DNA of 64,000 nt from Blastomussa wellsi (taxonomy: Eukaryota; Cnidaria; Anthozoa; Scleractinia; Plerogyridae): NCBI GenBank assembly GCA_947652115.1, contig OX393563.1, positions 28,190,656-28,254,655 on the forward strand, given 5' to 3'. The notes beneath the pieces were generated by a model, which was given only the letters and a program-made list of their open reading frames with translations, ran no database searches and was not told where the DNA came from. Every line of letters begins with the position of its first letter. The stretch's first letter is position 1. A program made the translations under genes and the position numbers. Positions 33,028-43,957 of the stretch are shown here, in pieces.

Positions 33028-33918
33028 GGACTTTGTTGGTAGAAGAACTCGAGGCTTGCTTCTTTTCTTGGCACTTCACTGCAAAATGTCCCTGTTTACC
33101 GCAATTAAGACAAGTTTTGCCAGAAGCTGGACATTTGGATCTATCATGCGGATGATTGATGCCACAGAATTTACATGCTGCCTTAGGAGTAACTTTGTCA
33201 CGATTACCATGTTTTGATTTCTTTCCACGACCACGATGACTGTGTTTTTCTCTTCTGAAGCTCTGTTTGCCTGCTGCATGTACGGCATTAACAGGGTCAG
33301 GCAGTACATCTTTTAGCTGCTCTTTGTGCCTTCTTGATAGTTCGCTAGCTCTAAGGGCCTCTATGCATCTTGCCAAACTGGGAACTGGGCGTTCCCTTAG
33401 CAGCCTGTCGCGTGTGCCTGAATCTTGTGTGCCTATAACCAATCTATCACGTATTAGACTTTCACACAGACCCTCAAATTCGCTGGACTCTGTTCACCTT
33501 GATTGGCAAATCCAAATTTGAGTCTTTCAAATAATAAATGTTTTTGGGGCATGAAATGATCGGCTAAAGCGGTCAGAATCTTTTCTGGATCTTTCTTATC
33601 TCCAGCAGATAGGGTTGTAAGGCTGTTCATTACCTTAACGCACTCAATTCCCATCACACTACACAGGGCACCCGCTTGTATCTCTTTTGATTTCTTGTCT
33701 AATTCGGTGGCGGTTGCATAAAATTGCCACGATTGCTGAAATAATTTCCAGTTGGTGGAGACATCATCTTTCACATTCATAGGCGGTGGTGGCGGTATGC
33801 TGTAAACTGACATGATGAAATAAACCTTGTACTCACAGTTCCAAAATGGCGGCCTCTGAACTTCCACGTGCTCGATGCGTAACGCGCTGCTACGCTGCAA
33901 AAACGGAGTAACTTGCAA
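33002..33918 (-). pseudogene. gag: Gypsy-2 gag with zinc knuckles
   Basis: From about 33810 (MSVYSIPPPPPMNVKDDVST) comes a capsid-like helical region (NWKLFQQSWQFYATATELDK ... ILTALADHFMPQKHLLFERL). After a frame break at about 33450 comes RPVPSLARCIEALRASEL. A basic stretch and a Cys-rich end follow, with CKFCGINHPHDRSKCP and CLNCGKQGHFAVKC. The second is a standard CCHC knuckle. This is the coat and RNA-binding protein of the retrotransposon. Confidence 0.85.
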
Positions 33919-33989
33919 TGAAATAGCTCTCCTTGTACTTGTCTACTTCTATAAGACGTGTTTACTGACTTTGTTTACTTCTGACACCA

Positions 33990-34108
33990 TGTTTTGGGGC
34001 ATACTAGCTTGAAATTACCTCAACTAAAGACATACGTGAACGAAGCCATGCATTTATTATCACACCTCACAAAGCACTATGGGAGCCAACTAACTACTTC
34101 ATATAACA
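33990..34108 (-). repeat. Gypsy-2 5' LTR (119 bp)
   Basis: Same sequence as 29384-29502. Followed on plus by the target duplication TAGTG. Confidence 0.92.
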
Positions 34109-34113
34109 TAGTG

Positions 34114-34732
34114 GAAAGAAAAGTGCAATAACTAAAATCAAGACAAGTCCGATAACTGAGGAAGAAGAGACCAAGGTAAAAGTTTATGATAAATTTATCA
34201 AAACTCTGCAGAAATACAACAAATCTTTAGATCGAGCTATAGATTCTAAAAAGCTAATGTTAAGCCAAGGAATTCGTAAATATAAACAGCCAAAGAGAAA
34301 TGCTTATAAAATCCATAACAACCAATATGGTGGGTTAATGATAAATCTTCCTCTCCTCTTTGAAAACAGAATCCTTGAAGCAGTTAAAGATGGAAAGAAA
34401 GTATACGAATCTCCAGTTGATACATCATTGGTTGATCTCATCACAAAAAGATTTGATCCGAAGAAAAAATACACTTCTCTTGCCAAGAAAGTATTCAATG
34501 ATTTGAATTTACTGTCTAATATGCCAATGCATAAATCATCAAGTAAAAATAAACTCCTTGGTGGTAATGTCTTGCTCTATAATTCCCCAGAAGAATTAAC
34601 TAAACAAGAAGAGCAGAGAATACAAATTTTGATCTTAGGAATGAAGCCTGGCAGATAATTGATGAACTCCTGAAGAAAGATGTCATTACAAAAGATCAGC
34701 ATGACAGATATGCACGAGGACATTTACTCTGA
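34114..34732 (+). pseudogene. Polinton A virion-block gene, 3' part (after Gypsy-2)
   Basis: Continues the gene begun at 29156. Excluding Gypsy-2 and one TAGTG keeps the frame open into TKIKTSPITEEEETKVKVYD. The main piece 34257-34658 contains NQYGGLMINLPLLFENRILE and FDPKKKYTSLAKKVFNDLNL. A frame change near 34620 leads to an end QIIDELLKKDVITKDQHDRY up to the stop at 34732. Total length is about 280 residues. A Leu/Ile-rich C-terminal helix pattern of this kind occurs in Polinton virion-block proteins of unknown role. The function is not known. Confidence 0.55.
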
Positions 34733-34741
34733 GTCTATTCT

Positions 34742-35348
34742 ATGGAAATTCCAATTATTCTAAATTCAACTGATGGAACTAAAAATTCTAAGAGTCATGA
34801 TTTCACAATTCAATTCGATTCTTCTAACAATCTTGATCCAAACAAAGATTACTATCTTGCTCTAAATACTTTGAACATGTCTTATTCATGGTACAATATA
34901 TCTCCAGCTTATGGAAATAATAAAATCAAATATTCTAAAGATGGAGGTACCAACTGGAAGGACATAATTTTTCCTTCAACTTCACATTTCAAATTCTAAT
35001 TTTAGAAATTTGATTGGATTTGAGAAAGTGAAAATTGAGAAGACAGCATACTCCACCAAAATGCCTGACATCACCAATTCAGTTGACAGTCTAATGTTGC
35101 GGTGTTCTCTTCTCTCTGATTCATTGGTGTCAGGGGGGAGTTCTGATGTTCTCTATCAATTCTCTGTTGATAACCTTCCTCTCTCTTATCCATTTCATAT
35201 AGAATCTAGAAGAGCTGTTTATTCCAAGATCAATGCAAATACAATTAAATATGTGAGGATGTACATAACTGATGTCCTGGGTAGACCTGTAGATTTGAAT
35301 GGCCTGTCTGTTTCTATGGATTTACTGCTGAAAGAGCTAGACAAATAA
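34742..35348 (+). pseudogene. Polinton A penton-like minor capsid protein (single jelly roll)
   Basis: Forms the pentameric vertices. The first piece (34742-34999) reads MEIPIILNSTDGTKNSKSHD ... DYYLALNTLNMSYSWYNI. The second (35010-35348) ends VRMYITDVLGRPVDLNGLSV then SMDLLLKEL. The ending I/V-x-D-x-x-G-R-P-V-D-x-N-G is the mark of Polinton penton-like proteins. A frame change at about 35000 and an apparent loss of part of the middle give about 200 residues, against 220-250 usual. The homolog in Polinton B is at 54597-55265. Direct neighbour of the capsid genes. Confidence 0.75.
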
Positions 35349-35378
35349 TTCAGTCCCATTATCTACGATAATGTTATA

Positions 35379-35773
35379 ATGTCTGAAATAAGAAGAAAAA
35401 GAAATGAAGACGGAGAAATTGAATATTACTCAATTGATCCTATTATTGAGAGCTCTGGCATCTTTTCATCTCTCAAAGATGTCGGATCTAAGATAATTGG
35501 CAAAGTCACAGGAAAGGCCGCAAAAAAATAGCAACAAGTGCAGCCGATGCTGCATTGAAAAAAGGAGCAGAAAAATTAGGAGATAAAGCTGTTCGTACCA
35601 TTGATGAAAATTATTTTAAGAGGAAAGATGACAGCGAAGCTCGTATTCAACCAGTTAATACAAAAGAAGATGGAGGTGAAGATATTATGAAAATGTTAAG
35701 CTCTGCAAGCTCCTATTTAAAAGAGACACCATCCACTCTCTCTAAAGAATTTGATTATATCACAAACATGTGA
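35379..35773 (+). pseudogene. Polinton A small basic virion protein, frameshifted
   Basis: Starts MSEIRRKRNEDGEIEYYSID. An amphipathic GIFSSLKDVGSKIIGKVTGK segment follows. A frame change in an A-run at 35523 leads to ATSAADAALKKGAEKLGDKA and an acidic end at 35773. Position between penton and major capsid and an amphipathic glycine-lysine helix resemble small membrane-active or core proteins of adenovirus-like particles. That is inference and I do not recognise a named family. Confidence 0.5.
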
Positions 35774-35793
35774 TTGTCTGCTCTGATAATATA

Positions 35794-37033
35794 ATGGAAA
35801 ATTTTAGATCTTCTGCTTATGTTGAAAGGTACGAATATGTCAGTTTTGACCTTCAAAATCCAATAGTTGAACCTGGGGATGCTAATCACCAGAGAAAAAA
35901 ACAATTACAGGTTTGTGGTTGATTGTTCTAGTGAAGCTTCACCTATGGATTGGTACAATGCATATATTGAAGTTGATTTCAAAATCAATAAATTAGCTAA
36001 TGAAGCTGCGGCTGATGATGGGAATCATGTTGGTACAATAAATGGTGCCCATAGCATGATAAAACAATTGAAAGGAGATTTTAATGGTGTAAATGTGAAT
36101 GGCTCTCCAAATATCAATTTAGCTATCAATGTGAAAAATCTAATGGATTTTTCAAAGGAGTACGCCAAACAGACTGGTCCTTCATTTTTCTTTTACCCAG
36201 ACGCTGGTACTGGAGGAACTGTTCCAGATGAAAATTCCGGATTTGCTAAGAGGAAGGCATTGGTTGCCGCTGAAGCAGTAAATAATGTCATGATTCCTCT
36301 GAAAAAGATATGGCTTCTTTGGAGCTTTTGATAGGAGATTATGTCCGAATCGAAAAGTTACCCTTGATATAGAATTGGAAAGTGATGACAATTTCATTTG
36401 GAAAAATGGCGGTGTGGATGAAATGAAGTACATAGTCACAAAAATGGTTCTCTGGGTGCCAAAAATTAAATTCAATGGTTCTGGGGAGCAACTTTACCTC
36501 TCTGAATTCCTTCAGCCACAGAAATGGACATACCTCAAAGAGAGGATTGAGATTTCACCTTCTTCTACAGAAAGGCGGGGGACATTCAAAATGATATCAG
36601 CCATCCGAAAGCCAAGGCATGTATTCATTTGGGCCCAACCTATTACTCCTGTGGAAAATAAAACAGCAAACATATTGCTTTCCAGAAATGCTACCCTCGG
36701 AGGTGGAAATAACAGGACTATAACACAAGCCCAACTTGAATTGAGTAATAGCATATACTATCCACAAGAAATGTGAATCCCAAAACTGAAAAGGTAAGAA
36801 CCTACGGAAGACTTATGCAATACAACAAATCATGCAATGATCATCTCACTGGAGGGATAATTGATTATGACAGCTTCAAGACCTTCTACAGCTTTCTCTA
36901 CTTTGACCTGAGAAATCAGGAAACAGAATTGAAAAGTGGAGTAACTAAATTAGCATTTAGATTCACTCTGAGCGATCTTCTCAGAGGTGCTGCTTACAAT
37001 TGGTATGCCCTGATTCTTCATGAAGGAGAATAA
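35794..37033 (+). pseudogene. Polinton A major capsid protein (double jelly roll, hexon-like)
   Basis: The main shell protein. Pieces: start MENFRSSAYVERYEYVSFDL (35794), then 35867-36331 with VDCSSEASPMDWYNAYIEVD. A frame change near 36300 leads to LCPNRKVTLDIELESDDNF. Then come MKYIVTKMVLWVPKIKFNG, FLQPQKWTYLKERIEI, SNSIYYPQEM, and (36773-37033) YSFLYFDLRNQETE with GAAYNWYALILHE. These match the order of landmark blocks of Polinton hexon-like proteins (P-x-T-x-x-x-E-x-x-L-E-S-D-N, LWVPK, KW-Y-L-E, Y-P-E, F-Y-F-D-L, Y-x-x-Y-A-x-x-L). Three frame changes break about 410 residues. Confidence 0.82.
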
Positions 37034-37146
37034 ATACATCTTCTGGGAAAGTTATGCTAAGAGCTTAAATTATATTTAATCTATAATTTTTTTTATAACA
37101 AATAATTGATTTCAAATACAATTTAATAAATGCTTATAATATATCA
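37034..37146. other. Short AT-rich spacer between capsid gene and pX-like gene
   Basis: Contains ATTTAATCTATAATTTTTTTTATAAC and TTTAATAAATGC, AT-rich sequence that may hold the capsid gene 3' end and the next promoter. No motif could be assigned. Confidence 0.35.
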
Positions 37147-37901
37147 ATGTATCATAAACATGGAATAAACTTAAGTTCTGGGCAAAAAGACAGATTGAGA
37201 AGAGCTCTGGTTCAGAAATCAGCAGTTACGCTCAGATTAAGCAAAAAGAGAAGGTAGAGGAGTGGAATTGAAAATATCAAAAGCACAAATTGGAAAAGTT
37301 GTTCAGAGAGGAGGAGCATTATGGTCTTCCCTTCTTCCTCTCGTCTCTAAGGCATTACCTGTAGTTACTAGTTTAGCCAGTAAAGCTGTAGCTCCTCTAG
37401 CAACTGGGGCATTGCAGGCATTAGGTTCTTTAGGTATGAATAAAATATTCGGATCAGGTAATCAAGTTGGTGGATTTTTAATTCCACAGAATGAAGTTGA
37501 TAAATTAATTCAACATAAGAATCTCTTGAAAAAGAGTCAAAAAGAGCAGATTCTTGCAACACTACAGACAGGATGTCAAATAGTCGTTCGTCCAGCTCCA
37601 AGTCAGAGAGGAGGATTCTTAGGAACTCTTCTAGCTTGTATTGGAATTCCTCCTCTAGCCAATGCATTATTTGGAAAGGGATTACAGAATAGAACTTCTG
37701 GTACAGGTAGAGGATTACAGAATAGACCACCGCCAGCATATGCTTCTTATAGACCTCCACCTTTTATTGGGCAATGGGGTGGTGACTTCTTTCACCCAAA
37801 TCAACCTTTACCACAACTGCCTTTCTGGTATCATCCAAAAAAAGGCTCAGGAAAAAAACTCTCCTCTAAAGGACATTCCTCTTCTAGGAGCAATTTTTTG
37901 A
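37147..37901 (+). pseudogene. Polinton A capsid-associated protein (pX/pVI-like), frameshifted
   Basis: Starts MYHKHGINLSSGQKDRLRRA. After a stop at 37258 it continues ELKISKAQIGKVVQRGGALW with a long hydrophobic Ala/Leu stretch (LVSKALPVVTSLASKAVAPL). Next come GGFLIPQNEVDK, then RGGFLGTLLACIGIPPLANA and LFGKGLQNR. The other frame gives the typical ending GKNSPLKDIPLLGAIF at 37901, so a frame change lies at the A-run near 37838. Conserved GGFLGTLLA-IGIP and K-N-S-P-ending landmarks are shared by many Polintons. A membrane-lytic or cement role like adenovirus pVI is inference. Confidence 0.65.
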
Positions 37902-38329
37902 TTTTATCAAAAGATGTCAAATTCGAAAATAAAGCATTATCCAATTTTGACCTAATGGAATGGATTAGAGATCTTAATATTAAGAATTTTAGAGGTATAT
38001 TCTCAAGAAACAATGTCAAATATAAAGGGCATGGGTATTATTACATCATAAATTTAGATGACAATGTTGGACCAGGAACTCATTCGGTTGTAGTTAACTC
38101 TCTAAAAGACCCAATTTAATATTTTGATTCTTTTGGTATGCGTCCACCAGAAGAATTTAAAGAATTATGTCATAGATTGAAAAAGAAGTACGTTTTTAAT
38201 TCATCTAAGTATCAACACATATATTCACTACTCTGCGGTTCTTTCTGTCTCTGTTACATAAAAGAGAGTAGTGAAGGAAAATCATTCTATGAATTGCTGG
38301 AACCTCTTTCAAAGAAGAATAGTACATAA
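37902..38329 (+). pseudogene. Polinton A adenain-like cysteine protease with an in-frame stop
   Basis: The maturation protease that trims capsid proteins. ALSNFDLMEWIRDLNIKNF and GIFSRNN are the substrate-binding start. The catalytic His is in GTHSVVVN, the acidic residue in YFDSFGMRPPEEF and the Cys in the CG-x-F-C motif of LLCGSFCLCYI. A TAA at 38117-38119 stops the frame between His and Asp, and the same frame continues after it. The start codon is not clear, because the frame is open from the pX-like gene without ATG. The order His-Asp-Cys and spacing match the C5 peptidase family. Confidence 0.82.
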
Positions 38330-38413
38330 CGCGATACTTTAATCGCGGTTATTTCTCTTAATCATTTATCTCCTAACCATTATCTGCGATATAATCTATC
38401 GTATTAATATATT
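38330..38413. promoter_or_regulatory. Spacer upstream of the fibre-like gene
   Basis: 84 bp with ATTTCTCTTAATCATTTATC and TATCGTATTAATATATTATG just before the start. The latter is AT-rich and TATA-like. Promoter by position only. Confidence 0.3.
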
Positions 38414-41400
38414 ATGGGTATAATTAATGATGAACCTCAAGAAGAAGGAAAATGTTGTGAGCAAGGTGGACAAAGAGGACCACCTGGATTTGGCTTTAAA
38501 TTAGATAAGGATGGAAATTATAACATTACAGGGAAAAAGTTAGTTAATTTAAAAGAAGGCAGTGAAAATAATGATGCTGTGACAAAACATCAATTGGATT
38601 CTATGTCAAATGACTTTTATAAAAAAGGAGAAGACATCAATATGCAAGGTAAAAAGATAACTGGAGTTAATTTAGATTTTGACTCAGCTAATAATGTAGG
38701 TGCTAAAGAATACCTCAATGATAGAGCTGTGAATTTTTTTCGAGTTGATGGAACTAAAATTGCCCTTGCTTCTTTCAATATGGGGGATAATAGAATATTT
38801 GATTTGGCTGACCCATTAGATCCTCAAGACGCTAAACCAAAAACTATGTTGATGACAATTTTGCAAAATTATCAAATGGCAATTTGAATATGAGACAGGG
38901 GAGAATAATTGACTTGCCTATTCCAACTGGACCTGCACAGCCAGCTACTAAACAATTCTCTTAGAGTACTTTTCTTCAATTGAATGGAAGTAAGAGTATG
39001 ACTGGAGATTTGGATATGGGTTATTTCAGAATTGTCAATTTGAAAGAACCAGTGGATACTTCTGATGCTGTGACTAAGACATATCTTAGTCAGGTTGTTG
39101 ATGATATTGCAAATTCCAATGACAAGGATAATATTCTTTCTTTTTGATGGAACAATCAAATCCTCTCCTTTTTTCTAATGCTGCAAATACCAGGAATTTT
39201 CCTCTAGTAGAACAAGACCTAGGTCATAAGGTCATTGAATTTGAAATAGAGAAAGACCCCACGGCTGATGCCGTGTTTGGTAGATACAAAGGAGAAGTTG
39301 AAATTGATGTGAAGACGCTGCCTATTGGCAAATACACAGCCATTGCAAAAGATTATGAGAGTACAGATATGGATGTTCTTTCTAATCCAAGAATTATCCA
39401 TATGTCTCATCAAGAGGGAAATACAATTGGGAGCAAGATGAGAAGATTACTCTTCAGATTTGAAAAGTTGAGAAGTAATGAGGGTAAAATAGAATTACAT
39501 GTTACTGATCCTCCTTCTTCATCTCAATGGCTGGATGACAATTATCTTATCATTTATGGAGTTAAAAGATATACTTCTGTTGTCAATCCAGTTATTTGTG
39601 ACCATTTATTTCACTTCCGTACTAATAATGACAATATCCTTTTCTATAGAGATTTGGATATGGGTCAGAAGAGAATTGTCAATTTAAAAGATCCAAAGGA
39701 TAAGAATGATTCTGCAACAAAAGAATATGTTGATTCTAAAATTCAAAATTCTAATGATTACCTCAGAATTGATGGGAGCAATAGAATGGAGGGTATTTTG
39801 AACATGAATAATAAAAGGATACTGAATTCCTCTGACTTGGTTAATTAAGATCTTAGAACCAGACAATTGACAGTGAATGCCATTTTCAATGATGAAAGAA
39901 ATAAGATGACTGGAGATTTAGATATGAATCAGAATAAAATTATTAATTTGAAAGAACCTACTTCTGATTCTGATGCTACTTCTAAGAAGTATGTTGATTC
40001 CCAGATTCCAAAAGATTACCTCAAGTTGGATGGAAGTAATAAGATTGCAGGGAAATTGAATATGGATGAATATCAGATTGAAGATGTGGGGTATACATGC
40101 AAAACTTCTGATGCTGTAAATGTTGAATATTTACATGAGCCAATGGTTGGTCCTGCTGGGGGTCAAGGTAATGTATTTGAAGAAAAAATGAATTAAATAA
40201 AGTTCTGGGTTGGTAATTCAAAAGTTAGGAATCTGAAAATTTCTGATGCTGATTTAGGTATTCATAAATGGAATAAGAGGAGTATTGGATTTGAAGCTAA
40301 TAGAGAGGTAAATAGTGGGGTGGGTGGAAAATTCTACTGGTATCTTTTTACTTTGAGATTGACATTAGGTTTAATTCCAGTTGGTAATTACACTCTCTGC
40401 TTTGAGATTATTCCAAAGTGGGACATTGATCTTCAGATGGCTGTTCAATCATCAATGAGATTCAGACAGGTATATGTTAAGCATTTTTTAAACTACAAGC
40501 AATTTATCTTCTATGTTAATAAATATTCTTCTGGGAATTCTGTGGCTAATTTAACAATTAATCTTGATCTGCCTCATGATGTTACTCCAATATTTGGAAA
40601 TGAATGAGAGAAGTGTAATATAATTGTCTATGAAATTGAAGGATACCACTCTCAAATCAGCTCAACCATTTATGACAACTTTGCTCTGTTCAAAGAGAAG
40701 AAGATTCAACTCTTTGAGGATGTTGATATGGGAGGGAATAAAATTACAATGTCAAGACTGACCTCAATGACAACACATCTTCAGTTAATGTTAAGACCTT
40801 CAAGGAGAATGTGGGGAAGAATCAGCAATTTTTAACTGATAGTGCTTATTTGAATTCTGACATATTTTACAACTTAACAAATCCTGATTCTTTTAATAAC
40901 TCTAACACATTTGATGTGGAAATTGCTGGGGCAAGGAACATGATTAGAACAACTACTTTCCTGCAACTGAGAAATAATAGGGACATGAGTCATTTTGATA
41001 GTGATTATGGCATGGATATAAATGGAGGTGAAATTGATATTCAATTGGATGAGAAGGAATTCACTTTTGCCATTGTATTCAAACATAATATTGGCATTGG
41101 AGAAATTTTTGCAGTAAAAAAATTGTGTCCCGATGGGGACAGGCTAATGAAGATTGCACTTTTGGGTTATTTAATGATGTTTCATAGGAGGAGTGGACTG
41201 CCGGAATGGGTTGGCTATGTAAGGTCATATGTTAATCAATTGGTAATGCTCTGGTTCTGCAGGAAAAATAACACTTTGAAATTGAAGTTAAGTGAAAGCG
41301 GGGGACAGGTTACAAAGACTTATGATGATGGATTAGTAGATGATGTAAGAAAGATCAGTTTCTCAGACTGGCATTTCGTAACAAAGAAAATTGCTATTTG

Positions 41401-41815
41401 GAATGGCATATTCCATGATGCGGATGACATTCTCCATCATAAGATTCTGATGAATGAAATCAAAGATGGATTATTTGTCAATTCATGGAATAGAAATAAG
41501 AGGCGTGTAGATCCTAGTTACGTTGATCAAGAAATTGCTAAGGCCAAATCAGATCTAATGTCTAGACTTCCTCAGAAAATTTATTACATTGCTAATTTGG
41601 AACATAGCAATGATGATGCAGTTCATTTTTACAAGAATTCAAATGTTTTGAATTTTTCAGCTAATGTAAGACAATCAGCTCCTCTACACTTTGAATGTAC
41701 TGATGAACTGAAATTAAGAGTCAAATTTGGGGGTCTTTACCAACTCTCTTTCAAAGACGGATTAAAGAGTAACAATGATTTACACATTAAAATTGAGCAA
41801 ATGGAAGAAATTTGA
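38414..41815 (+). pseudogene. Polinton A fibre-like protein: collagen-like start, repeated stalk, globular end
   Basis: From ATG 38414 there is a short Cys pair and a collagen-like GGQRGPPGFGF. Repeats of the type N-M-x-x-x-[RK]-I-x-[ND]-L-x-x-P-x-D-x-x-D-A-x-[TK]-K-x-Y follow, for example MGQKRIVNLKDPKDKND, MNQNKIINLKEPTSDSD and MGDNRIFDLADPLDPQD. This repeat is known from phage tail fibres. The C-terminal part (40811-41815, 334 aa) looks like a beta-rich receptor-binding head (MDINGGEIDIQLDEKEFTFA). Frame changes near 38870, 39845, 40195, 40610 and 40750 break one gene of about 1100 residues. It is in the place where an adenovirus-like vertex fibre gene would sit. The family was not matched to a name. 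Confidence 0.6.
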
Positions 41816-42019
41816 TTCTTCAGATGACAGATTGAATTATTGATTGAAGAGTACCAATGGGAATTGGATGACAATTAGTGTTGATGCAACATTAGAATTA
41901 CAAGATGATACAGACATTTAAATTGATTGTTCTGATTCAACTGCCTATCTCGATTGATTGAATTGGGGGAAATTTATGTTACTGAGATTGTCTGAATTGA
42001 AGTAATCTGATCATATTTC

Positions 42020-42534
42020 ATGGGTTTACTCAAGAGAAAAATTGCATTGAGAAGACGAACAAAGCGAACAAGTAAAGTTGTTGATTTCAATCACATCTCT
42101 GATAATTTATCAGATGATGAAAGAGAAGAGCTGATTGCGTACTTCAAAAGTTCTCATAAGAAAAGTTGGTGTTATAACCAGGCCTATCATTCTTACAGAA
42201 ATAAGAAGCTGATTCTGGATGTTAATTCTGTTTTATTTGCTGGCGGTGGAGTAATTTCATCAATTGTGACTTCAGGTATTGTTTTAGTTGGAATTTCAGG
42301 AGTTGCTATAATCCTGCAGATTTACAAGAAGCATATGAAATTAGAAGAGAAGATTGATATGTGTAAATATGCATATCAAACATACCAACATTTAACGGGA
42401 CAAATTAGAAATTATCTCAGAACTGGTGAATTTTCAAGACAAGCGTTAATTCTTAATATGCAATATGACACCTGATGTCAAAAATTTCCATAAGAAATAC
42501 AATGATCATTTTTTCATTGGAATAAAAAGAAGAG
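42020..42534 (+). CDS. Polinton A single-pass membrane protein
   Basis: 151 codons (42020-42475) with a basic N-terminus (MGLLKRKIALRRRTKRTSK), then acidic DNLSDDEREEL. A strong hydrophobic segment covers residues about 72-100 (LFAGGGVISSIVTSGIVLVG). A charged tail follows (EEKIDMCKYAYQTYQHLTGQ). After the TGA the neighbouring frame continues with VKNFHKKYNDHFFIG to about 42534, so the C-terminus was longer. The arrangement hydrophobic core then L-E-K-K-x-x-x-x-x-x-A is shared with the Polinton B gene at 55290-55830, which supports one conserved membrane gene. Function unknown. Confidence 0.6.
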
Positions 42535-42880
42535 GGATATTCCTCCCTATTATTCCATATCACAATTTCTCTCCATAAGAGGATTAAAATGTTTCAATTT
42601 CACAGAGAAGCTCCCAATGGCTCATTTATGCCCTAATATAACTCTATCTCAATATAAGAGGATTAAACCATTTCAGACTTTTTCTCCACATAAATAAATT
42701 AAACAATTATAAGAGTTGTTGTATTATATAATTTCCATTTTTTAATAAACTTCCCGTAGTGGAGATTAATTATGAAACAAGCACATATTTGTTACTATTC
42801 CCAGCTCTATCTCTTATAAGAGGAATAAAACGTTTCAAATAAGAGGATTTTCCTCTCTATTAAAACGCTTTATTTTTATC
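42530..42880 (+). promoter_or_regulatory. Regulatory module M2 of Polinton A
   Basis: Same module as 14740-15075 (inverted there) and 57845-58275. In order it has CCTCCCTATTATTCC, TTTCTCTCCATAAGAGGATT, CAGAAGCTCCCAATGGCT-like, TAAGAGGATTAAACCATTTC, TTTTTCTCCACATAAAT, AATTATAAGAGTTGTTGTAT, CGTAGTGGAGATTAATTATG, CCCAGCTCTATCTCTTATAA and AGGAATAAAACGTTTCA. It lies upstream of the short rightward gene at 42893. Confidence 0.55.
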
Positions 42881-42892
42881 TGATCCTATTTT

Positions 42893-43124
42893 ATAGATAC
42901 AAAAATTCGTCGAAGAAATATTTGATGAAGTAATTGCCCTAGAACAGGAGAAGTATCCAAATGATGAGGATAAGCTTGTTCTTTCTGAAAGTCTGAAAGT
43001 ATATCCTTATGACAATGTTTTTAAATTTCTGTACAAAAATTTCAAATTGACTTGGTCAGAAATTAGGTACTTGCAAATTGTGCAGTATAACATAAAATCT
43101 GAATTTCTGAATTTTTCATTGTAA
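42893..43124 (+). CDS. Polinton A small acidic protein
   Basis: 75 codons open to the TAA at 43122-43124: IQKFVEEIFDEVIALEQEKY, PNDEDKLVLSESLK, VFKFLYKNFKLTWSEIRYLQ and SEFLNFSL. There is no ATG at the start (it reads ATA after a TAG), so either the start codon has mutated or the gene is truncated. Composition is acidic and helical. It follows module M2 directly. No family recognised. Confidence 0.4.
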
Positions 43125-43311
43125 ACGTTTGCTTGAATTTATGAATAAAAAAACGGCATCATAACAAATCTTTGATTTGGTTACTTTGAATATGGAGGTC
43201 TTGAGAATTTAATTAGTGCTATAAGTACTAGTTTAATTATAACCAAAAAAATGATTCACATAAAAATGATATTTCTTATATTAATAGGGGAATATAATTT
43301 CCCACATTTTA
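43125..43311. other. AT-rich spacer between small gene and VLTF3-like gene
   Basis: Intergenic, convergent 3' ends of the genes on either side. No motif beyond AATAAA-like and T-rich tracts. Confidence 0.35.
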
Positions 43312-43807
43312 TCATAACTCTTTTTTAGTTTTTTTTTTTTTTTTTTTTTTTGTAAGATAGAAGGGAAATAATTTCTTTTCTTTTCTATTGAGGTGATGAA
43401 GTAGTTTATAGAATACATACCCCACTTTGATAAATCGCTTCCTCTCTGGAAAATGCTTATTGAAATTGTCTTCAACTAAATTCAACAATTTAAAAAATTC
43501 TTGGAATTTGTCTTGGGGTATAAAAAGATGATTTTGTTGCATTGTGTCAATGAACATACTTCTCAGATATTGACGGCCATAGTATTTTGATTTTTTTCTT
43601 TTTTTTTTTTCGAATTTCATCTTCATATTCGTGTATATAATCGTAACATTTTATTTGGCCACAATTTTGGCAAATAAAGGTGTTTTCATCATTACAGATG
43701 TCCATTGAATTACAGCATTTGTATGTTTATGGTTCATTCTGCTCTTTTGATAATTGTGATTCTAGAAACAAATCATGGATTTGGTACAATTCTTCTAATT
43801 TCTCCAT
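43312..43807 (-). pseudogene. VLTF3-like late transcription factor, truncated by a stop
   Basis: From ATG 43807: MEKLEELYQIHDLFLESQLS, then a TAA, after which the frame continues KCCNSMD and CNDENTFICQNCG, a zinc-ribbon-like pair. After an A-run frame change comes KSKYYGRQYLRSMFIDTM, then LNLVEDNFNKHFPERKRFIK and VGYVFYKLLHHLN (43312-43626). The H-F-P-E-R-K-x-F-x-x-x-x-Y-[VI]-x-[YF]-K-L-[LF] ending recalls the VLTF3 family of poxvirus-type late transcription factors, which has relatives in other double-jelly-roll viruses. The Lys runs (T-runs at 43325-43351 and 43600) look expanded. The family is suggested by pattern only. Confidence 0.5.
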
Positions 43808-43957
43808 AAATATAAGATGTGAGTTCTTGTTAAATGAGATTAATAATACAATATAATCTCTCAATGAGCATTATATTGTATTAAATAAATAAATAAAATG
43901 ATAAATCATGAATTACAGAAATAAATAATTATATTATTTCAGGTCATGTGTAAATAG
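43808..43957. other. AT-rich spacer
   Basis: No coding sequence recognised. ATTATATTGTATTAAATAAATAAATAAAATGATAAATC-type sequence may contain the promoter of the VLTF3-like gene and the end of the next leftward gene. Confidence 0.3.

Larger units (their letters stand above)
29384..34108 (-). mobile_element. Gypsy-2 LTR retrotransposon, minus oriented, 4725 bp
   Basis: Two identical-looking 119-bp LTRs (29384-29502, 33990-34108), TG...CA ends, and a perfect 5-bp target duplication TAGTG (29379-29383, 34109-34113). On minus the 5' LTR is followed by TGGTGTCAGAAGTAAACAA, a primer-binding-site candidate. A purine tract AAAAAAGGGAGA precedes the 3' LTR. Coding order on minus is gag, protease, reverse transcriptase, RNase H, integrase. 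The matching LTRs indicate a recent insertion even though coding is broken at several points. Confidence 0.92.
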
